Part shown: positions 54,853-63,994 of the stretch, one piece after another
Position numbering within the stretch: the first letter of the stretch is position 1
How the letters are laid out: the number at the start of each line of letters is the position of its first letter
NCBI RefSeq assembly: GCF_000808575.1
Contig: NZ_JWLW01000004.1
Span: 102,847 to 166,846 of the forward strand
Source of the DNA: Alteromonas marina
GTDB taxonomy: Bacteria > Pseudomonadota > Gammaproteobacteria > Enterobacterales > Alteromonadaceae
Direction: 5' to 3'
DNA: 64,000 nt
The notes under the pieces: generated by a model
Told to the model about the DNA's origin: nothing
Seen by the model: only the letters and a program-made list of their open reading frames with translations
The model's database searches: none
Program-made: the position numbers and the translations under genes

Positions 54853-55977
54853 ATGACGCTGGCTAGTGCGCATTCTGCGCAAACGACAACTATTCGAAAC
54901 GATTGGACCAAAGCCGAAGTCGAAGCTTTGTTTGCCATGCCATTTAACGATTTACTGTTTAATGCCCAAGTGGTGCATAGACAGCATTTTAATCCGAATG
55001 AAGTGCAGGTTAGCACGCTTTTGTCGATTAAAACCGGTGCATGTCCTGAAGACTGCAAGTACTGCCCACAAAGTGCTCGTTATGATACGGGCCTTGAAAA
55101 AGAACGATTACTGGAAATTGAAAAAGTCATCCAGCGTGCGAAAGAGGCAAAGCAAGTAGGCTCAACCCGATTTTGTATGGGTGCCGCTTGGCGAAACCCG
55201 CGCGACAGAGACATGCCTTACATTTTGAAAATGGTTGAAGAGGTGAAAAGCTTAGGCTTAGAAACCTGTATGACGCTAGGTATGTTGACCCGCGAGCAAG
55301 CTGTGGCCTTAAAACAAGCGGGCCTTGATTATTATAATCACAACCTTGATACCTCTCCGGAATACTACGGCGATATTATCACGACCCGTACTTACCAGGA
55401 CCGATTGAATACGTTAGAGAACGTGCGTGCTGCAGGTATGAATGTTTGCTCTGGGGGAATTGTTGGCATGGGAGAAACGGTGAGCGATCGGGCTAGTATG
55501 TTAGTGCAATTAGCAAACCTTCCTGAGCAGCCTCAAAGTGTACCTATTAACATGTTGGTTAAAGTAAAAGGTACGCCACTCGATAGTGTAGAAGACTTGG
55601 ACTATTTTGAGTTTATTCGCACTATTGCCGTTGCCCGTATTATGATGCCTAAGTCACATGTGCGCTTGTCGGCAGGCCGCGAAGCAATGAACGAACAAAT
55701 GCAGGCGCTTTGTTTTATGGCAGGCGCGAACTCTATTTTCTATGGCTGCAAGCTGTTAACCACGTCAAATCCAGATACCCATGAAGATGTAATGCTGTTC
55801 AAAAAGCTTGGTATTAATACTGAACGCACAAGGGATTACTCAGACGAAGCACATCAACAAGTGTTAGAAGAAGAAATTGCCCAGCAACAAGAGCAAGGCG
55901 ACGACAGTAACGACTTGTTTATTGATGCAACCAAGCCTAAGGTAGCGCCAAAGAAACAGCATTTAACGGAGGCGTAA
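54853..55977 (+). CDS. bioB: biotin synthase
   Basis: Radical SAM enzyme that inserts sulfur into dethiobiotin. The 374-residue protein has the 4Fe-4S motif CPEDCKYC near residue 63, [15 protein letters not shown] near 160 and [28 protein letters not shown] near 275, the second-cluster and substrate region. The C-terminal about 35 residues are Glu/Gln/Asp-rich. RBS AAAGGAC. Its stop overlaps the bioF start (TAATG). Confidence 0.97.
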   Translation: MTLASAHSAQTTTIRNDWTKAEVEALFAMPFNDLLFNAQVVHRQHFNPNEVQVSTLLSIKTGACPEDCKYCPQSARYDTGLEKERLLEIEKVIQRAKEAKQVGSTRFCMGAAWRNPRDRDMPYILKMVEEVKSLGLETCMTLGMLTREQAVALKQAGLDYYNHNLDTSPEYYGDIITTRTYQDRLNTLENVRAAGMNVCSGGIVGMGETVSDRASMLVQLANLPEQPQSVPINMLVKVKGTPLDSVEDLDYFEFIRTIAVARIMMPKSHVRLSAGREAMNEQMQALCFMAGANSIFYGCKLLTTSNPDTHEDVMLFKKLGINTERTRDYSDEAHQQVLEEEIAQQQEQGDDSNDLFIDATKPKVAPKKQHLTEA

Positions 55978-57338
55978 TGGCCTTTCACTGGTTAGACGAT
56001 TTGCTGAGCGCGCGTGCCGAGCAAGGCTTGCTGCGCCAGCGCCACTGCCAACAGTACGAAAAAGACAGTATTATTTGTATTAACGGTGAGCACTATCTTA
56101 ATTTTTCAAGCAATGACTACTTAGGCATGCGCCAGCATGAGGGTGTATTGCAAAGTTGGGTTGAGGGGCTGGCGCAGTTTGGTGGTGGCAGCGGTGCATC
56201 GCCTTTGGTAACTGGACACACACAGGCTCATTTGGCGCTAGAAGCCTACATTGCCGATGGGTTAAACCGAGAAGCTGCGCTGTTGTTTAACTCTGGCTTT
56301 GCCGCCAATCAGGCACTGTGCATGGCACTTTTTCCTCACATGTCTCACCCGAATAAAAGCGCGAGAGCAGGGCACATAATTGCTGATAAGCTCATGCACG
56401 CTTCGTTTTTAGAGGGGGCGCAATGTGTATCTGATAGCGCCAAGCTTCGCCGTTTCAAGCATAACGATCTAAGTCATTTAGAGAGCCTGCTATCGAGCGT
56501 TTGTCAAAGCCAGGTGCCCGATGCGGTTGGTAATTCTGATGCAAACCAGCAAGACATTCTGATTGCCAGTGAAGGTGTGTTTAGTATGGACGGTGACGTA
56601 GCGCCTTGCGAAGGTATCGCTGAACTGGCCGCCAAATATAATGCATGGTTCATGTTAGACGATGCACACGGTATGGGTGTATTGGGTGAAAACGGCTTCG
56701 GTACAGCAGAAGCACTAAACTTAAGCCAGCAACAAGCGCCTATTGTTATGGGAACATTTGGCAAAGCAGTGGGCACGGCCGGCGCCTTTATTGCGGGAAG
56801 CCAAACCCTAATTGATTATCTGGTGAATTTTTCGAAGCACTATGTGTATTCCACTGCCATGCCACCAGCACAAGCGGTCGCGACCTTGTACTCTCTTACA
56901 CATATCGCCAGTGATACTGCCCGCCGCGAGACGCTACAAACCAATATCACCTATTTCAGAGAGTCGTTTCAAAAACGTTTTGGACAGACACTCAATTCAA
57001 GCGCGAAAGGCGATGCATCAATTGAAATCACTTTGGGGCAGTCGCAAAGCGCGATCCAGCCCATTATTGTTGGTAGCCCAGAACGTGCAATTGCACTAAG
57101 TGATGGTCTAAAACAGCGCGGCATTTGGGCAACGGCTATCAGGCAGCCTACTGTACCGAAAAACCAAGATAGGCTGCGCATAACGGTTACGTCAAATCAT
57201 ACATCACAAGATATTGACGTATTGCTTGATGCGCTAGAACTTTCACTTAATAACTTTCTGTTAAGTGAGACTTCAGTAGAAAAAGAATCAGACAGCGCTG
57301 TGAATACTCCTGATTCTGTAAGTAAAAAAGAGATGTAA
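55977..57338 (+). CDS. bioF: 8-amino-7-oxononanoate synthase
   Basis: PLP enzyme that condenses pimeloyl thioester with L-alanine to KAPA. The 453-residue protein has NFSSNDYLGMRQH near 42, GGSGASPLVTGHTQAH near 72, DDAHGMGVLGENGFG near 228 and the PLP Lys in GTFGKAVGTAGAFIAGS near 263. It is about 65 residues longer than E. coli BioF (384), from an insertion around 120-195 and a Ser/Glu-rich C-terminal tail. Confidence 0.95.
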   Translation: MAFHWLDDLLSARAEQGLLRQRHCQQYEKDSIICINGEHYLNFSSNDYLGMRQHEGVLQSWVEGLAQFGGGSGASPLVTGHTQAHLALEAYIADGLNREAALLFNSGFAANQALCMALFPHMSHPNKSARAGHIIADKLMHASFLEGAQCVSDSAKLRRFKHNDLSHLESLLSSVCQSQVPDAVGNSDANQQDILIASEGVFSMDGDVAPCEGIAELAAKYNAWFMLDDAHGMGVLGENGFGTAEALNLSQQQAPIVMGTFGKAVGTAGAFIAGSQTLIDYLVNFSKHYVYSTAMPPAQAVATLYSLTHIASDTARRETLQTNITYFRESFQKRFGQTLNSSAKGDASIEITLGQSQSAIQPIIVGSPERAIALSDGLKQRGIWATAIRQPTVPKNQDRLRITVTSNHTSQDIDVLLDALELSLNNFLLSETSVEKESDSAVNTPDSVSKKEM

Positions 57339-57340
57339 CC

Positions 57341-58441
57341 ATGTCACTAAGTCCCGCCGTAAAAGCTGCTATGTCGGCAGAATCGAGAAGTCTCTTCGAC
57401 GGTAAGCTGTCGCGTGACGCGGCGCAGGCGGCTTTTAAGGCAAACGGGGCTTTTTCGTCCGAGACATCTTTTGAATCTGAGAGAGCGACGAACGCTAAAG
57501 GGACTCTCACAGTTAAAACTGCTTACCCTTCTGATTGCTCTTCCAAAGCTGCGGCACATTTGAGTGCAGAGAAGAGCGCTAAGACTGAGGGCTATGTTAC
57601 AGCTGAAGGCTCTATAACAGCTGAAGGCTCTATAACAACTAAAGGCGCTGTAAAAGCTGAACGCAATGATACTACTTCAGTAATTAACGAGCAGGACATT
57701 GCACATCGCTTTTCAAAAGCAGCCGCGCAGTACAACAGCATTGCAAGTGTTCAGCGTATTATTGCCAAGCAGGCAATAAGAAACTTACCTATAGACCTAC
57801 AGGGTACGGTTCTTGATATCGGCTGTGGTACTGGCATTCATACCCAAACGCTTGCAAATAAAGGTGCAGCTGCAACTGGCGTAGACATTGCTGAGGGCAT
57901 GTTGGCGCAGGCCAGAAAAATGTACTCTGACCCCATTTTCGTAGAAGGTAGTGCTGCTGATTTGCCTTTCTTTGATAGCCAATTTTCAACCGTATTTTCA
58001 TCTATGGCGCTTCAGTGGGTTAGCGATACAGGGCTTGTCGCTAAAGAGATAGCGCGAGTGCTTAAAAAAAGTGGTATTGCTGAGTTGGCGATTATGGTAG
58101 CGGGTTCATTTAGTGAACTTAAAACGGTGCGCAAAGTAGCGCAGCTTCCACAGGCTGAAACCTATATGCCAACAACCGCACAATGGGTAAATGGCTTTAA
58201 GCAATCAGGCCTTTCTTTGCAACGGGTGATTACTAAAGATTATGTCGATTCTCACCACGATCTTATGTCGCTACTGCGCTCTGTGAAGGGGGTTGGGGCA
58301 GGTGAGACCGGCCGAAAACAACCGCCGCTCACCCGTCGAGATATTAAAAAATTAGCCATGGCTTACAGGAACATGAGTGGTGTAGAAAGTAAGTTACCGC
58401 TTACCTACCGCGTAAGTCATTTTAGATTGGAAAAACGATGA
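57341..58441 (+). CDS. bioC: malonyl-ACP O-methyltransferase with unusual N-terminal extension
   Basis: Methylates malonyl-ACP so that fatty-acid enzymes can build pimeloyl-ACP. The methyltransferase begins near residue 115 (INEQDIAHRFSKAAAQYNSIA, the normal BioC start) and has the SAM motif VLDIGCGTGIHTQTLA near 150 and SSMALQWVSD near 220. The first about 110 residues are extra: Ala/Ser/Lys/Glu-rich, with four hexapeptide repeats around TAEGSI at residues 81-104. BioC is usually about 250 residues; this is 366. No later start is convincing. It begins 2 bp after bioF and overlaps bioD by 4 bp. Confidence 0.93.
   Translation: MSLSPAVKAAMSAESRSLFDGKLSRDAAQAAFKANGAFSSETSFESERATNAKGTLTVKTAYPSDCSSKAAAHLSAEKSAKTEGYVTAEGSITAEGSITTKGAVKAERNDTTSVINEQDIAHRFSKAAAQYNSIASVQRIIAKQAIRNLPIDLQGTVLDIGCGTGIHTQTLANKGAAATGVDIAEGMLAQARKMYSDPIFVEGSAADLPFFDSQFSTVFSSMALQWVSDTGLVAKEIARVLKKSGIAELAIMVAGSFSELKTVRKVAQLPQAETYMPTTAQWVNGFKQSGLSLQRVITKDYVDSHHDLMSLLRSVKGVGAGETGRKQPPLTRRDIKKLAMAYRNMSGVESKLPLTYRVSHFRLEKR
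57581..57652 (+). repeat. four 18-bp in-frame repeats in the bioC 5' extension
   Basis: 18-bp units start at 57581, 57599, 57617 and 57635. Units 2 and 3 are identical (ACAGCTGAAGGCTCTATA). They code KTEGYV, TAEGSI, TAEGSI and TTKGAV. Confidence 0.85.
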
Positions 58442-59208
58442 AGCAGTATTTCATTACCGGTACCGACACCGAAGTAGGTAAAACCTATGTGACCTGCCAA
58501 TTGCTAAAAGCCGCGCAAAAAGCCTCGTTAAGCGCCATCGGCTACAAGCCTATCGCAGCCGGATGCGAACAGATAAACGGCGAGTGGGTTAACGAAGATG
58601 CGCTAAATATTCAGAAAGCGTGCTCCAAAATACGCGCAGATAAAGCCATTAAAATTACAGATAATAACCAGCAAAAAAGCGTAAATGAAAAAAACGAAGA
58701 AAGTGGACAGACACTTCCTTTGCATCAAATAAACCCAATTGCACTAAAGCCGGCTATTGCACCACATATTGCTGCCCTTGAAGAAGGTGTTGCGTTAACG
58801 TTTGACGAGGTTGCAAAAGGGCTTGATGAACTGCACGCCTATCAACCCGATCTTCTGTTAATGGAAGGTGCAGGTGGGTGGCGTTTACCGCTAACGGTAG
58901 GTGATGAGTATACGCCCACTTACTATCTTTCTGATGTCGTGAAAACACTCAAAATGGATGTGATTTTAGTTGTAGGCATGCGTTTGGGTTGCTTAAATCA
59001 CGCGCTATTAACGGCAGAAGCAATTCGCGCTGATGGACTTACCATTAAAGGATGGGTTGCGAACGACATCACGGGTAACATGACGCGATACCAAGAAAAT
59101 CTGCACTCTCTTAAAGCCATGTTACCCGAGCCGCTACTGGCAGAAATTCCTTACCAGGTAGCGCCTAATGATGAGGCGCTATTCGCCGCTATCAAGCAAA
59201 TAAGTTAA
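58438..59208 (+). CDS. bioD: dethiobiotin synthetase
   Basis: ATP-dependent carboxylase that closes the ureido ring of dethiobiotin. The 256-residue protein has the P-loop FITGTDTEVGKTYVTCQL (5-22), GYKPIAAGCE near 37, LLMEGAGGWRLPL near 140 and VVGMRLGCLNHALLTAEAI near 180. A polar Asn/Lys/Glu-rich insertion (about 75-95) makes it about 30 residues longer than E. coli BioD. The ATG overlaps the bioC stop. The 3' end overlaps the converging pepE gene by 30 bp. Confidence 0.95.
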   Translation: MKQYFITGTDTEVGKTYVTCQLLKAAQKASLSAIGYKPIAAGCEQINGEWVNEDALNIQKACSKIRADKAIKITDNNQQKSVNEKNEESGQTLPLHQINPIALKPAIAPHIAALEEGVALTFDEVAKGLDELHAYQPDLLLMEGAGGWRLPLTVGDEYTPTYYLSDVVKTLKMDVILVVGMRLGCLNHALLTAEAIRADGLTIKGWVANDITGNMTRYQENLHSLKAMLPEPLLAEIPYQVAPNDEALFAAIKQIS

Positions 59209-59901
59209 ATCATCACCTGAATGAATTGACGTTTTTTCTTCACCTAAAAAGATAAAGCCGTCTTTTTCACCCACTAGGGTGAGTTGATTATGAGTAAGGC
59301 GCAGCGCTGTGCCTTCGCGAATAGCAACTACTGGCGTGGTTGGATTAAGCGTGGTGAACTCTGCCAGACGTTGGTCGCGGGTTTCGCCATTGTGGCCCGG
59401 CGGCTGATAATCGGTGTAGTGCGGGTTTAACTGAAACGGCACGATATCTAGTGCATCAAAACTCGGCGGCTCGATAATGGGCATGTCGTTAGTGGTTCTA
59501 ATTGATTGACCACAAATATTCGAACCCGCACTCCAGCCAATATAAGGCGTACAATCGGCGATGGCGTGCTTTATTGGCACAATAAGCGCGTTTGCATACA
59601 GGGTAGAAAGCAGGTGAAAGGTGTTTCCACCGCCTACAACAATGGCTTGGCCGTTTTTCTTTGCGTTATTTACAGCAGCAACCGGATCTTCAACGGAATG
59701 TAGCCCAGTAACCTTGCACTCTGGCAGGGCGGTAGCAACGGCGTCTACATAGCTATCGTACGTTTGAGTGACGGCGGCATAAGGAACAAATAGAAGGTCG
59801 CGAATTTCGCCTAAGTGTGCAAAAATAAGCGCTCTAGCGTGCTCTAAGTAAGCTTCGTCGCCTTGGCGTGAGCTACTTAGCATAAGTACATGTGCGGTCA
59901 T
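59179..59901 (-). CDS. pepE: dipeptidase E (peptidase S51)
   Basis: Cytoplasmic serine peptidase that cleaves Asp-Xaa dipeptides. The 240-residue protein starts MTAHVLMLSSSRQGDEAYLEH, has IVVGGGNTFHLLSTLY near 82 and the nucleophile motif YIGWSAGSNICG near 118, with FQLNPHYTDYQPPGHNGETRDQRL near 160, all typical of PepE. ATG 59901 has a GGAG site; an earlier in-frame start at 59934 is unlikely. It converges on bioD with a 30-bp overlap. Confidence 0.92.
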   Translation of the reverse strand: MTAHVLMLSSSRQGDEAYLEHARALIFAHLGEIRDLLFVPYAAVTQTYDSYVDAVATALPECKVTGLHSVEDPVAAVNNAKKNGQAIVVGGGNTFHLLSTLYANALIVPIKHAIADCTPYIGWSAGSNICGQSIRTTNDMPIIEPPSFDALDIVPFQLNPHYTDYQPPGHNGETRDQRLAEFTTLNPTTPVVAIREGTALRLTHNQLTLVGEKDGFIFLGEEKTSIHSGDDLTYLLDSGE

Positions 59902-59994
59902 ACTAACTCCACAATTTTTCTGACGGCGTATCATACGTGAAACTAGGCATAAAGTTTAGTCGCGCTCCGTCACTGTGTTGAAATAGGATTTTGA

Positions 59995-60471
59995 ATGAAA
60001 CAATCTACATCGGTGTTGTTCGTGTGTTTGGGTAATATTTGTCGTTCTCCAACCGCAGAGGCCGTGTTCAAACACAAGGCTGCACAAGCCGGATTGAATA
60101 TTGAAATTGACTCAGCGGGAACCCACGGCTACCACATTGGTAATCCGCCAGATAAGCGTTCGCAAGCCGCAGGCGTAGAACGAGGCTACAGTTTCAAAGG
60201 GCTAAAATGCCGACGTGTGGATGAAAGCGACTTTGAACGATTTGATTTCATTCTTGCCATGGATAACAGCAACCTTGCTAATTTGCACGGTATGTCGCCA
60301 AGCCAGTACCACGATAAAATTAAGCTGTTTCTTGATTTTGCAAATGCAGACGATAAGGAAGTACCTGATCCTTATTATGGTGGCAAGCGCGGCTTTGAGC
60401 TGGTGTTAGATCTTATCGAAGAAGCGTCGGACGGTTTGATTGCGCATATTAAACAAACCCAACAACAATAA
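59995..60471 (+). CDS. low molecular weight protein-tyrosine-phosphatase
   Basis: A 158-residue LMW phosphatase. The P-loop VCLGNICRS has the nucleophile Cys11 and Arg17, and the general acid Asp lies in VPDPYYGGKRGFE near 123. The DSAGTHGYHIGNPPDKRS segment near 38 is also typical. Such enzymes act on tyrosine-phosphorylated proteins or small phosphates; there is no linked kinase or polysaccharide cluster here, so its role is open. Confidence 0.92.
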   Translation: MKQSTSVLFVCLGNICRSPTAEAVFKHKAAQAGLNIEIDSAGTHGYHIGNPPDKRSQAAGVERGYSFKGLKCRRVDESDFERFDFILAMDNSNLANLHGMSPSQYHDKIKLFLDFANADDKEVPDPYYGGKRGFELVLDLIEEASDGLIAHIKQTQQQ

Positions 60472-60528
60472 ACGCAAGTCATATTGATACACCATCTTGA
60501 AAGCCCACGTTGAGAACCCATATTGACA

Positions 60529-61506
60529 ATGACAGGAACTAAACGCACCGCCGTCACTTTGGTTGTAATAACAGTACTTTTGTCACTCGTCATCGGTGTG
60601 GTAGGGATTGTTAGCGTGACAGGGCTGTCTGATACGGCGGCTGAACTAAAACAGCATATTATTGTTCAGCTTCAAATACCGCTTGTTTTTACTGCGTGTT
60701 TAGTAGGGGCGGCACTGTCTACAAGTGGCGCTACCTTGCAAGTAGTGCTGCGAAATCCCTTGGCAGACCCTGGAATTATAGGCATTACGAGTGGCGCAAG
60801 CTTGGTTGCTGCGCTTTTGCTACTGCTAACCCCACAATGGGCTACAGCTTATCTGCACTATTTATTGCCGTTGGGGTGTTTTATTGGTGCGTTGTTATCT
60901 ACATTTATTATCTACCGCTTAGCAAGAAAACTGCTGGGTTCCTCTACGGCTGTTATTCTTGCTGGTATTGCCATCTCTACCCTTAGCGGCGCTGTTATAG
61001 CGTGGCTTTACATGTTCAGCGACGCGAATGCCCTGCGCAATCTTACTTTCTGGTTAATGGGTAGTTTGTACCAAACTAACTGGTTAATTTTGTCAGTGGG
61101 CGGCCCGTTAATCGCTGTTGCTGTCGCATTACAGCTTTATTTCGCTGGCGATTTAAACAAGCTCTATGCCGGTGAACTTGCAGCAAAAAGTAGTGGTGTG
61201 GATGTGGAGAAACTCACTGAACGCGCACTCATTGTCTGTGCTATTGCTGTAGGCACTGCGGTGTCTATGGCAGGCTCTATTGCTTTTGTTGGCTTGTTAG
61301 TACCGCATATCTTACGTTTGATCATCGGGCATAATAATCGCTATTTGTTGCCGTTAAGTGCATTAAGTGGTGCAAGTCTGTTGATGCTGGTTGCGTTAAG
61401 CTCTGAAATGACCCGTGCCATTACGCTTCCGGTGTCTATGGTAACAGCTACGTTAGGCGGTCCATTATTAATTTGGGCATTAGCTAAAGGTCAAATAAAA
61501 GGGTAG
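60529..61506 (+). CDS. btuC: vitamin B12 ABC transporter permease BtuC-like
   Basis: FecCD/BtuC-family inner-membrane permease, about 325 residues and about ten membrane helices. Family motifs: LVGAALSTSGATLQVVLRNPLADPGIIGITSGASL near 58, ALGVGTAVSMAGSIAFVGLLVPHILRLIIGH in the second half, and LLIWAL at the end. ATG 60529 is preferred to an in-frame TTG two codons earlier. The ABC ATPase gene follows 16 bp later. Iron-siderophore uptake is a possible alternative; the btuD-like neighbour and length favour cobalamin. No cobalamin riboswitch is seen. Confidence 0.85.
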   Translation: MTGTKRTAVTLVVITVLLSLVIGVVGIVSVTGLSDTAAELKQHIIVQLQIPLVFTACLVGAALSTSGATLQVVLRNPLADPGIIGITSGASLVAALLLLLTPQWATAYLHYLLPLGCFIGALLSTFIIYRLARKLLGSSTAVILAGIAISTLSGAVIAWLYMFSDANALRNLTFWLMGSLYQTNWLILSVGGPLIAVAVALQLYFAGDLNKLYAGELAAKSSGVDVEKLTERALIVCAIAVGTAVSMAGSIAFVGLLVPHILRLIIGHNNRYLLPLSALSGASLLMLVALSSEMTRAITLPVSMVTATLGGPLLIWALAKGQIKG

Positions 61507-61522
61507 TGAAGGGGGAAATGAA

Positions 61523-62470
61523 ATGACGATAAATAATTTTAGAACCCAGCAACGCCCTGATTCTGGCATTAATGAACAAAATGATGAACGAATAAATGCT
61601 AGTGAGCAAGGCACCATAAGTACTAACCCTAAGCCAAACGTTAGCGTAAAAGATGACGATGCTGATAGCAATTGCTCAGCGAATAGCCATAACCTAGCAG
61701 ATAATCATACCGTTTTAAGCTTACAGAATGTAAAAGTTGCATCAAGACTTTCGGTGGAAGGTTTACGTGCAAAAAAAGGCGAGTGCGTTCACATTATAGG
61801 GCCAAATGGAGCAGGGAAATCAACACTGTTGCTTACCCTTGCGGGCCTCATTGAAGCTGATGAAGGCAATGTCATGCTGCTAGGTAAACCAATGAGCGAT
61901 TGGTCGCTGGCAACCCTTGCGAATGTGCGTACCTTGCTAGCGCAACAAAGCGAAAGTGGTTTTCACTTGTCGGTAAAAGAGTACCTAAGCTTTTATGCAA
62001 CAGCACAGCAAGATGAACTAATTCCTCCGGTTTTAGAAAAAGCCCTCGAAATATCGGGTTTCTTAAACAAAATTCTCACTCAGCTTTCTGGCGGTGAGCG
62101 TCAGCGAGTAGAAATTTGTCGTTCGCTTTTGCAAATTTGGCCGCAACTAGAGCGTGGAGAGGGTATAGCGTTTTTAGACGAGCCCCTACAAGGGCTTGAT
62201 ATAAGGCATCAATATGCGCTGGCTAGTTTGGTAAAATTCCTTTGCGATAAAGGGAATACCCTACTTATGACGTCTCACGATATCGCGCTAAGTGCCAACT
62301 ATTGCGATAGTTTATGGCTTATGCAAAAAGGTTGCATGGTAGCGTTCGGCAAGCCACAAGAGGTGGCCACGCAAACAAACTTAGAAAGTGTGTTTGAATG
62401 CCATTTTGCTATAAGCAAGCACGATAACTTTCTAGAAATTCAAGTTTGCGCACCTATTTCCCTAGAATAA
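61523..62470 (+). CDS. btuD: vitamin B12 ABC transporter ATP-binding protein BtuD-like
   Basis: ATPase partner of the preceding permease, 315 residues. The ABC domain begins near 68 and has Walker A GPNGAGKST near 92, the Q-loop LLAQQSESGFHLSV, signature LSGGERQRVEI near 190, Walker B GIAFLDEPLQGLD near 215 and the switch His in TSHDIALS. An unusual N-terminal about 65 residues is polar, Asn/Asp/Ser-rich and probably disordered; E. coli BtuD has about 249 residues and no such part. No binding protein (btuF) or receptor (btuB) gene is nearby. Confidence 0.87.
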   Translation: MTINNFRTQQRPDSGINEQNDERINASEQGTISTNPKPNVSVKDDDADSNCSANSHNLADNHTVLSLQNVKVASRLSVEGLRAKKGECVHIIGPNGAGKSTLLLTLAGLIEADEGNVMLLGKPMSDWSLATLANVRTLLAQQSESGFHLSVKEYLSFYATAQQDELIPPVLEKALEISGFLNKILTQLSGGERQRVEICRSLLQIWPQLERGEGIAFLDEPLQGLDIRHQYALASLVKFLCDKGNTLLMTSHDIALSANYCDSLWLMQKGCMVAFGKPQEVATQTNLESVFECHFAISKHDNFLEIQVCAPISLE

Positions 62471-62518
62471 ATGTGGTAAAGTGCCCCCAGCATCTTTTTA
62501 GATTCACATTTTCACATT

Positions 62519-62574
62519 AGACTGATTAGAAAAAAGCGCTACAGACGCACTGTTAAGCGCGTTACAGTCTTTTT
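62519..62574 (+). promoter_or_regulatory. attenuator-like hairpin upstream of DAHP synthase
   Basis: AGACTG (62519-62524) pairs with CAGTCT (62565-62570), and GCGCT with AGCGC inside it, then TTTTT follows. It lies in the 180-bp leader before the DAHP synthase gene and may act as the terminator of btuCD or as an attenuator. No aromatic-rich leader peptide is evident. Confidence 0.45.
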
Positions 62575-62650
62575 ATTCGAAGCATCTAGCTTCAATAAAT
62601 ATTTTCAGTAAAACGTTTGCCCTACGTTTTTTTTATTCAGGAGAACACCG

Positions 62651-63994
62651 TTGAGTAATTGGCAAGTAGACAGTTGGAGAAATAAACCTATTCTTCAGCA
62701 ACCAGAGTACGACGACAAAGTACGTTTAAAAGAAGTAGAGCAAACACTGAGTTCTTATCCTCCACTTGTATTTGCTGCTGAAGCCCGTGAGCTTAGACGC
62801 CAACTAGGCGAAGTCAGCTTGGGTAAAGGCTTTCTTTTACAAGGCGGCGACTGTGCTGAGTCGTTTGACGAATTTAATGCGCCTAAAATTCGCGATACTT
62901 TTAAAGTAATTCTTCAAATGGCCATTGTGCTTACCTTTGCTGGTCGTTGTCCGGTAACTAAGGTTGCCCGTATGGCAGGCCAGTACGCCAAGCCGCGCTC
63001 ATCAGATTTCGAGACCCGCGATGGCGTGACCTTGCCAAGCTATCGTGGTGATATCATCAATAACTTCGAATTTACCGAAGCGGCCCGTCGACCAGATCCT
63101 GACCGTTTGTTGGAAGCCTACCATCGTAGTGCGTCAACACTGAATTTACTTCGCGCGTTCGCACAAGGCGGTTTGGCTGACCTTCACGAAGTCAACCGTT
63201 GGAACATGGCGTTCGTTGAAAACAATCCGCTTAAAGAGCGTTATTCTGATATGGCTAACCGTATTCAAGACACCCTTGAGTTTATGGATGTTATTGGTAT
63301 CAACGCACAAACCAGTTCTACGCTGCATGAAACGTCGTTGTTTACGTCGCATGAAGCACTGCTGTTGAACTACGAGCAGGCGCTAACGCGTATCGATACC
63401 CTTACCGGTAAGCCTTACGATTGTTCGGCTCACATGGTGTGGATTGGCGAGCGTACGCGTCAACTAGACCACGCACACGTTGAGTTTTTCCGTGGTATTC
63501 ACAACCCAATTGGTGTGAAAGTGGGTCCAAGCATGCAGGAAGACGAGCTTATTCGTTTAATTGATGCGCTTAACCCGCTAAACGATCCGGGTCGTTTAAC
63601 GCTTATTACGCGTATGGGCGCCGATAATTTAGCCGACAATTTGCCACGCTTATTGCGTAAAGTTAAAGCTGAAGGCAGACACGTAGTGTGGAGCTCTGAC
63701 CCGATGCACGGCAATACGTTCTCGGCATCTAGCGGCTACAAAACCCGGAACTTCGATGCAATTTTGAAAGAAATTAAGCAGTTCTTCCAAGCTCACGAAG
63801 CAGAAGGTACTCACGCAGGTGGTATTCACCTTGAAATGACCGGCCAGCACGTAACGGAGTGTACTGGCGGTGCTTATGAAATTAGCGATGAAGACTTAGC
63901 GCAAGCCTACAAAACGCAATGCGACCCGCGCTTAAATGCAGACCAAGTACTTGAAATGGCATTCTTGGTGGCTGATCATTTGCGTAATGCGTAA
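62651..63994 (+). CDS. class II 3-deoxy-7-phosphoheptulonate (DAHP) synthase
   Basis: First enzyme of the shikimate pathway: condenses phosphoenolpyruvate and erythrose 4-phosphate. The 447-residue protein is of the plant/AroA-II type, unlike the AroFGH type: [12 protein letters not shown] near 9, [16 protein letters not shown] near 60, [15 protein letters not shown] near 106, [18 protein letters not shown] near 265 and SDPMHGNTF near 350. The start is TTG with an AGGAGAA site, seven bases upstream. It is followed immediately by the right edge of the window. Confidence 0.95.
   Translation: MSNWQVDSWRNKPILQQPEYDDKVRLKEVEQTLSSYPPLVFAAEARELRRQLGEVSLGKGFLLQGGDCAESFDEFNAPKIRDTFKVILQMAIVLTFAGRCPVTKVARMAGQYAKPRSSDFETRDGVTLPSYRGDIINNFEFTEAARRPDPDRLLEAYHRSASTLNLLRAFAQGGLADLHEVNRWNMAFVENNPLKERYSDMANRIQDTLEFMDVIGINAQTSSTLHETSLFTSHEALLLNYEQALTRIDTLTGKPYDCSAHMVWIGERTRQLDHAHVEFFRGIHNPIGVKVGPSMQEDELIRLIDALNPLNDPGRLTLITRMGADNLADNLPRLLRKVKAEGRHVVWSSDPMHGNTFSASSGYKTRNFDAILKEIKQFFQAHEAEGTHAGGIHLEMTGQHVTECTGGAYEISDEDLAQAYKTQCDPRLNADQVLEMAFLVADHLRNA

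Noticed and set aside
60472..60528. Cobalamin riboswitch before btuC
   Set aside because: Only 57 bp separate it from the upstream gene and no B12-box-like element is present.
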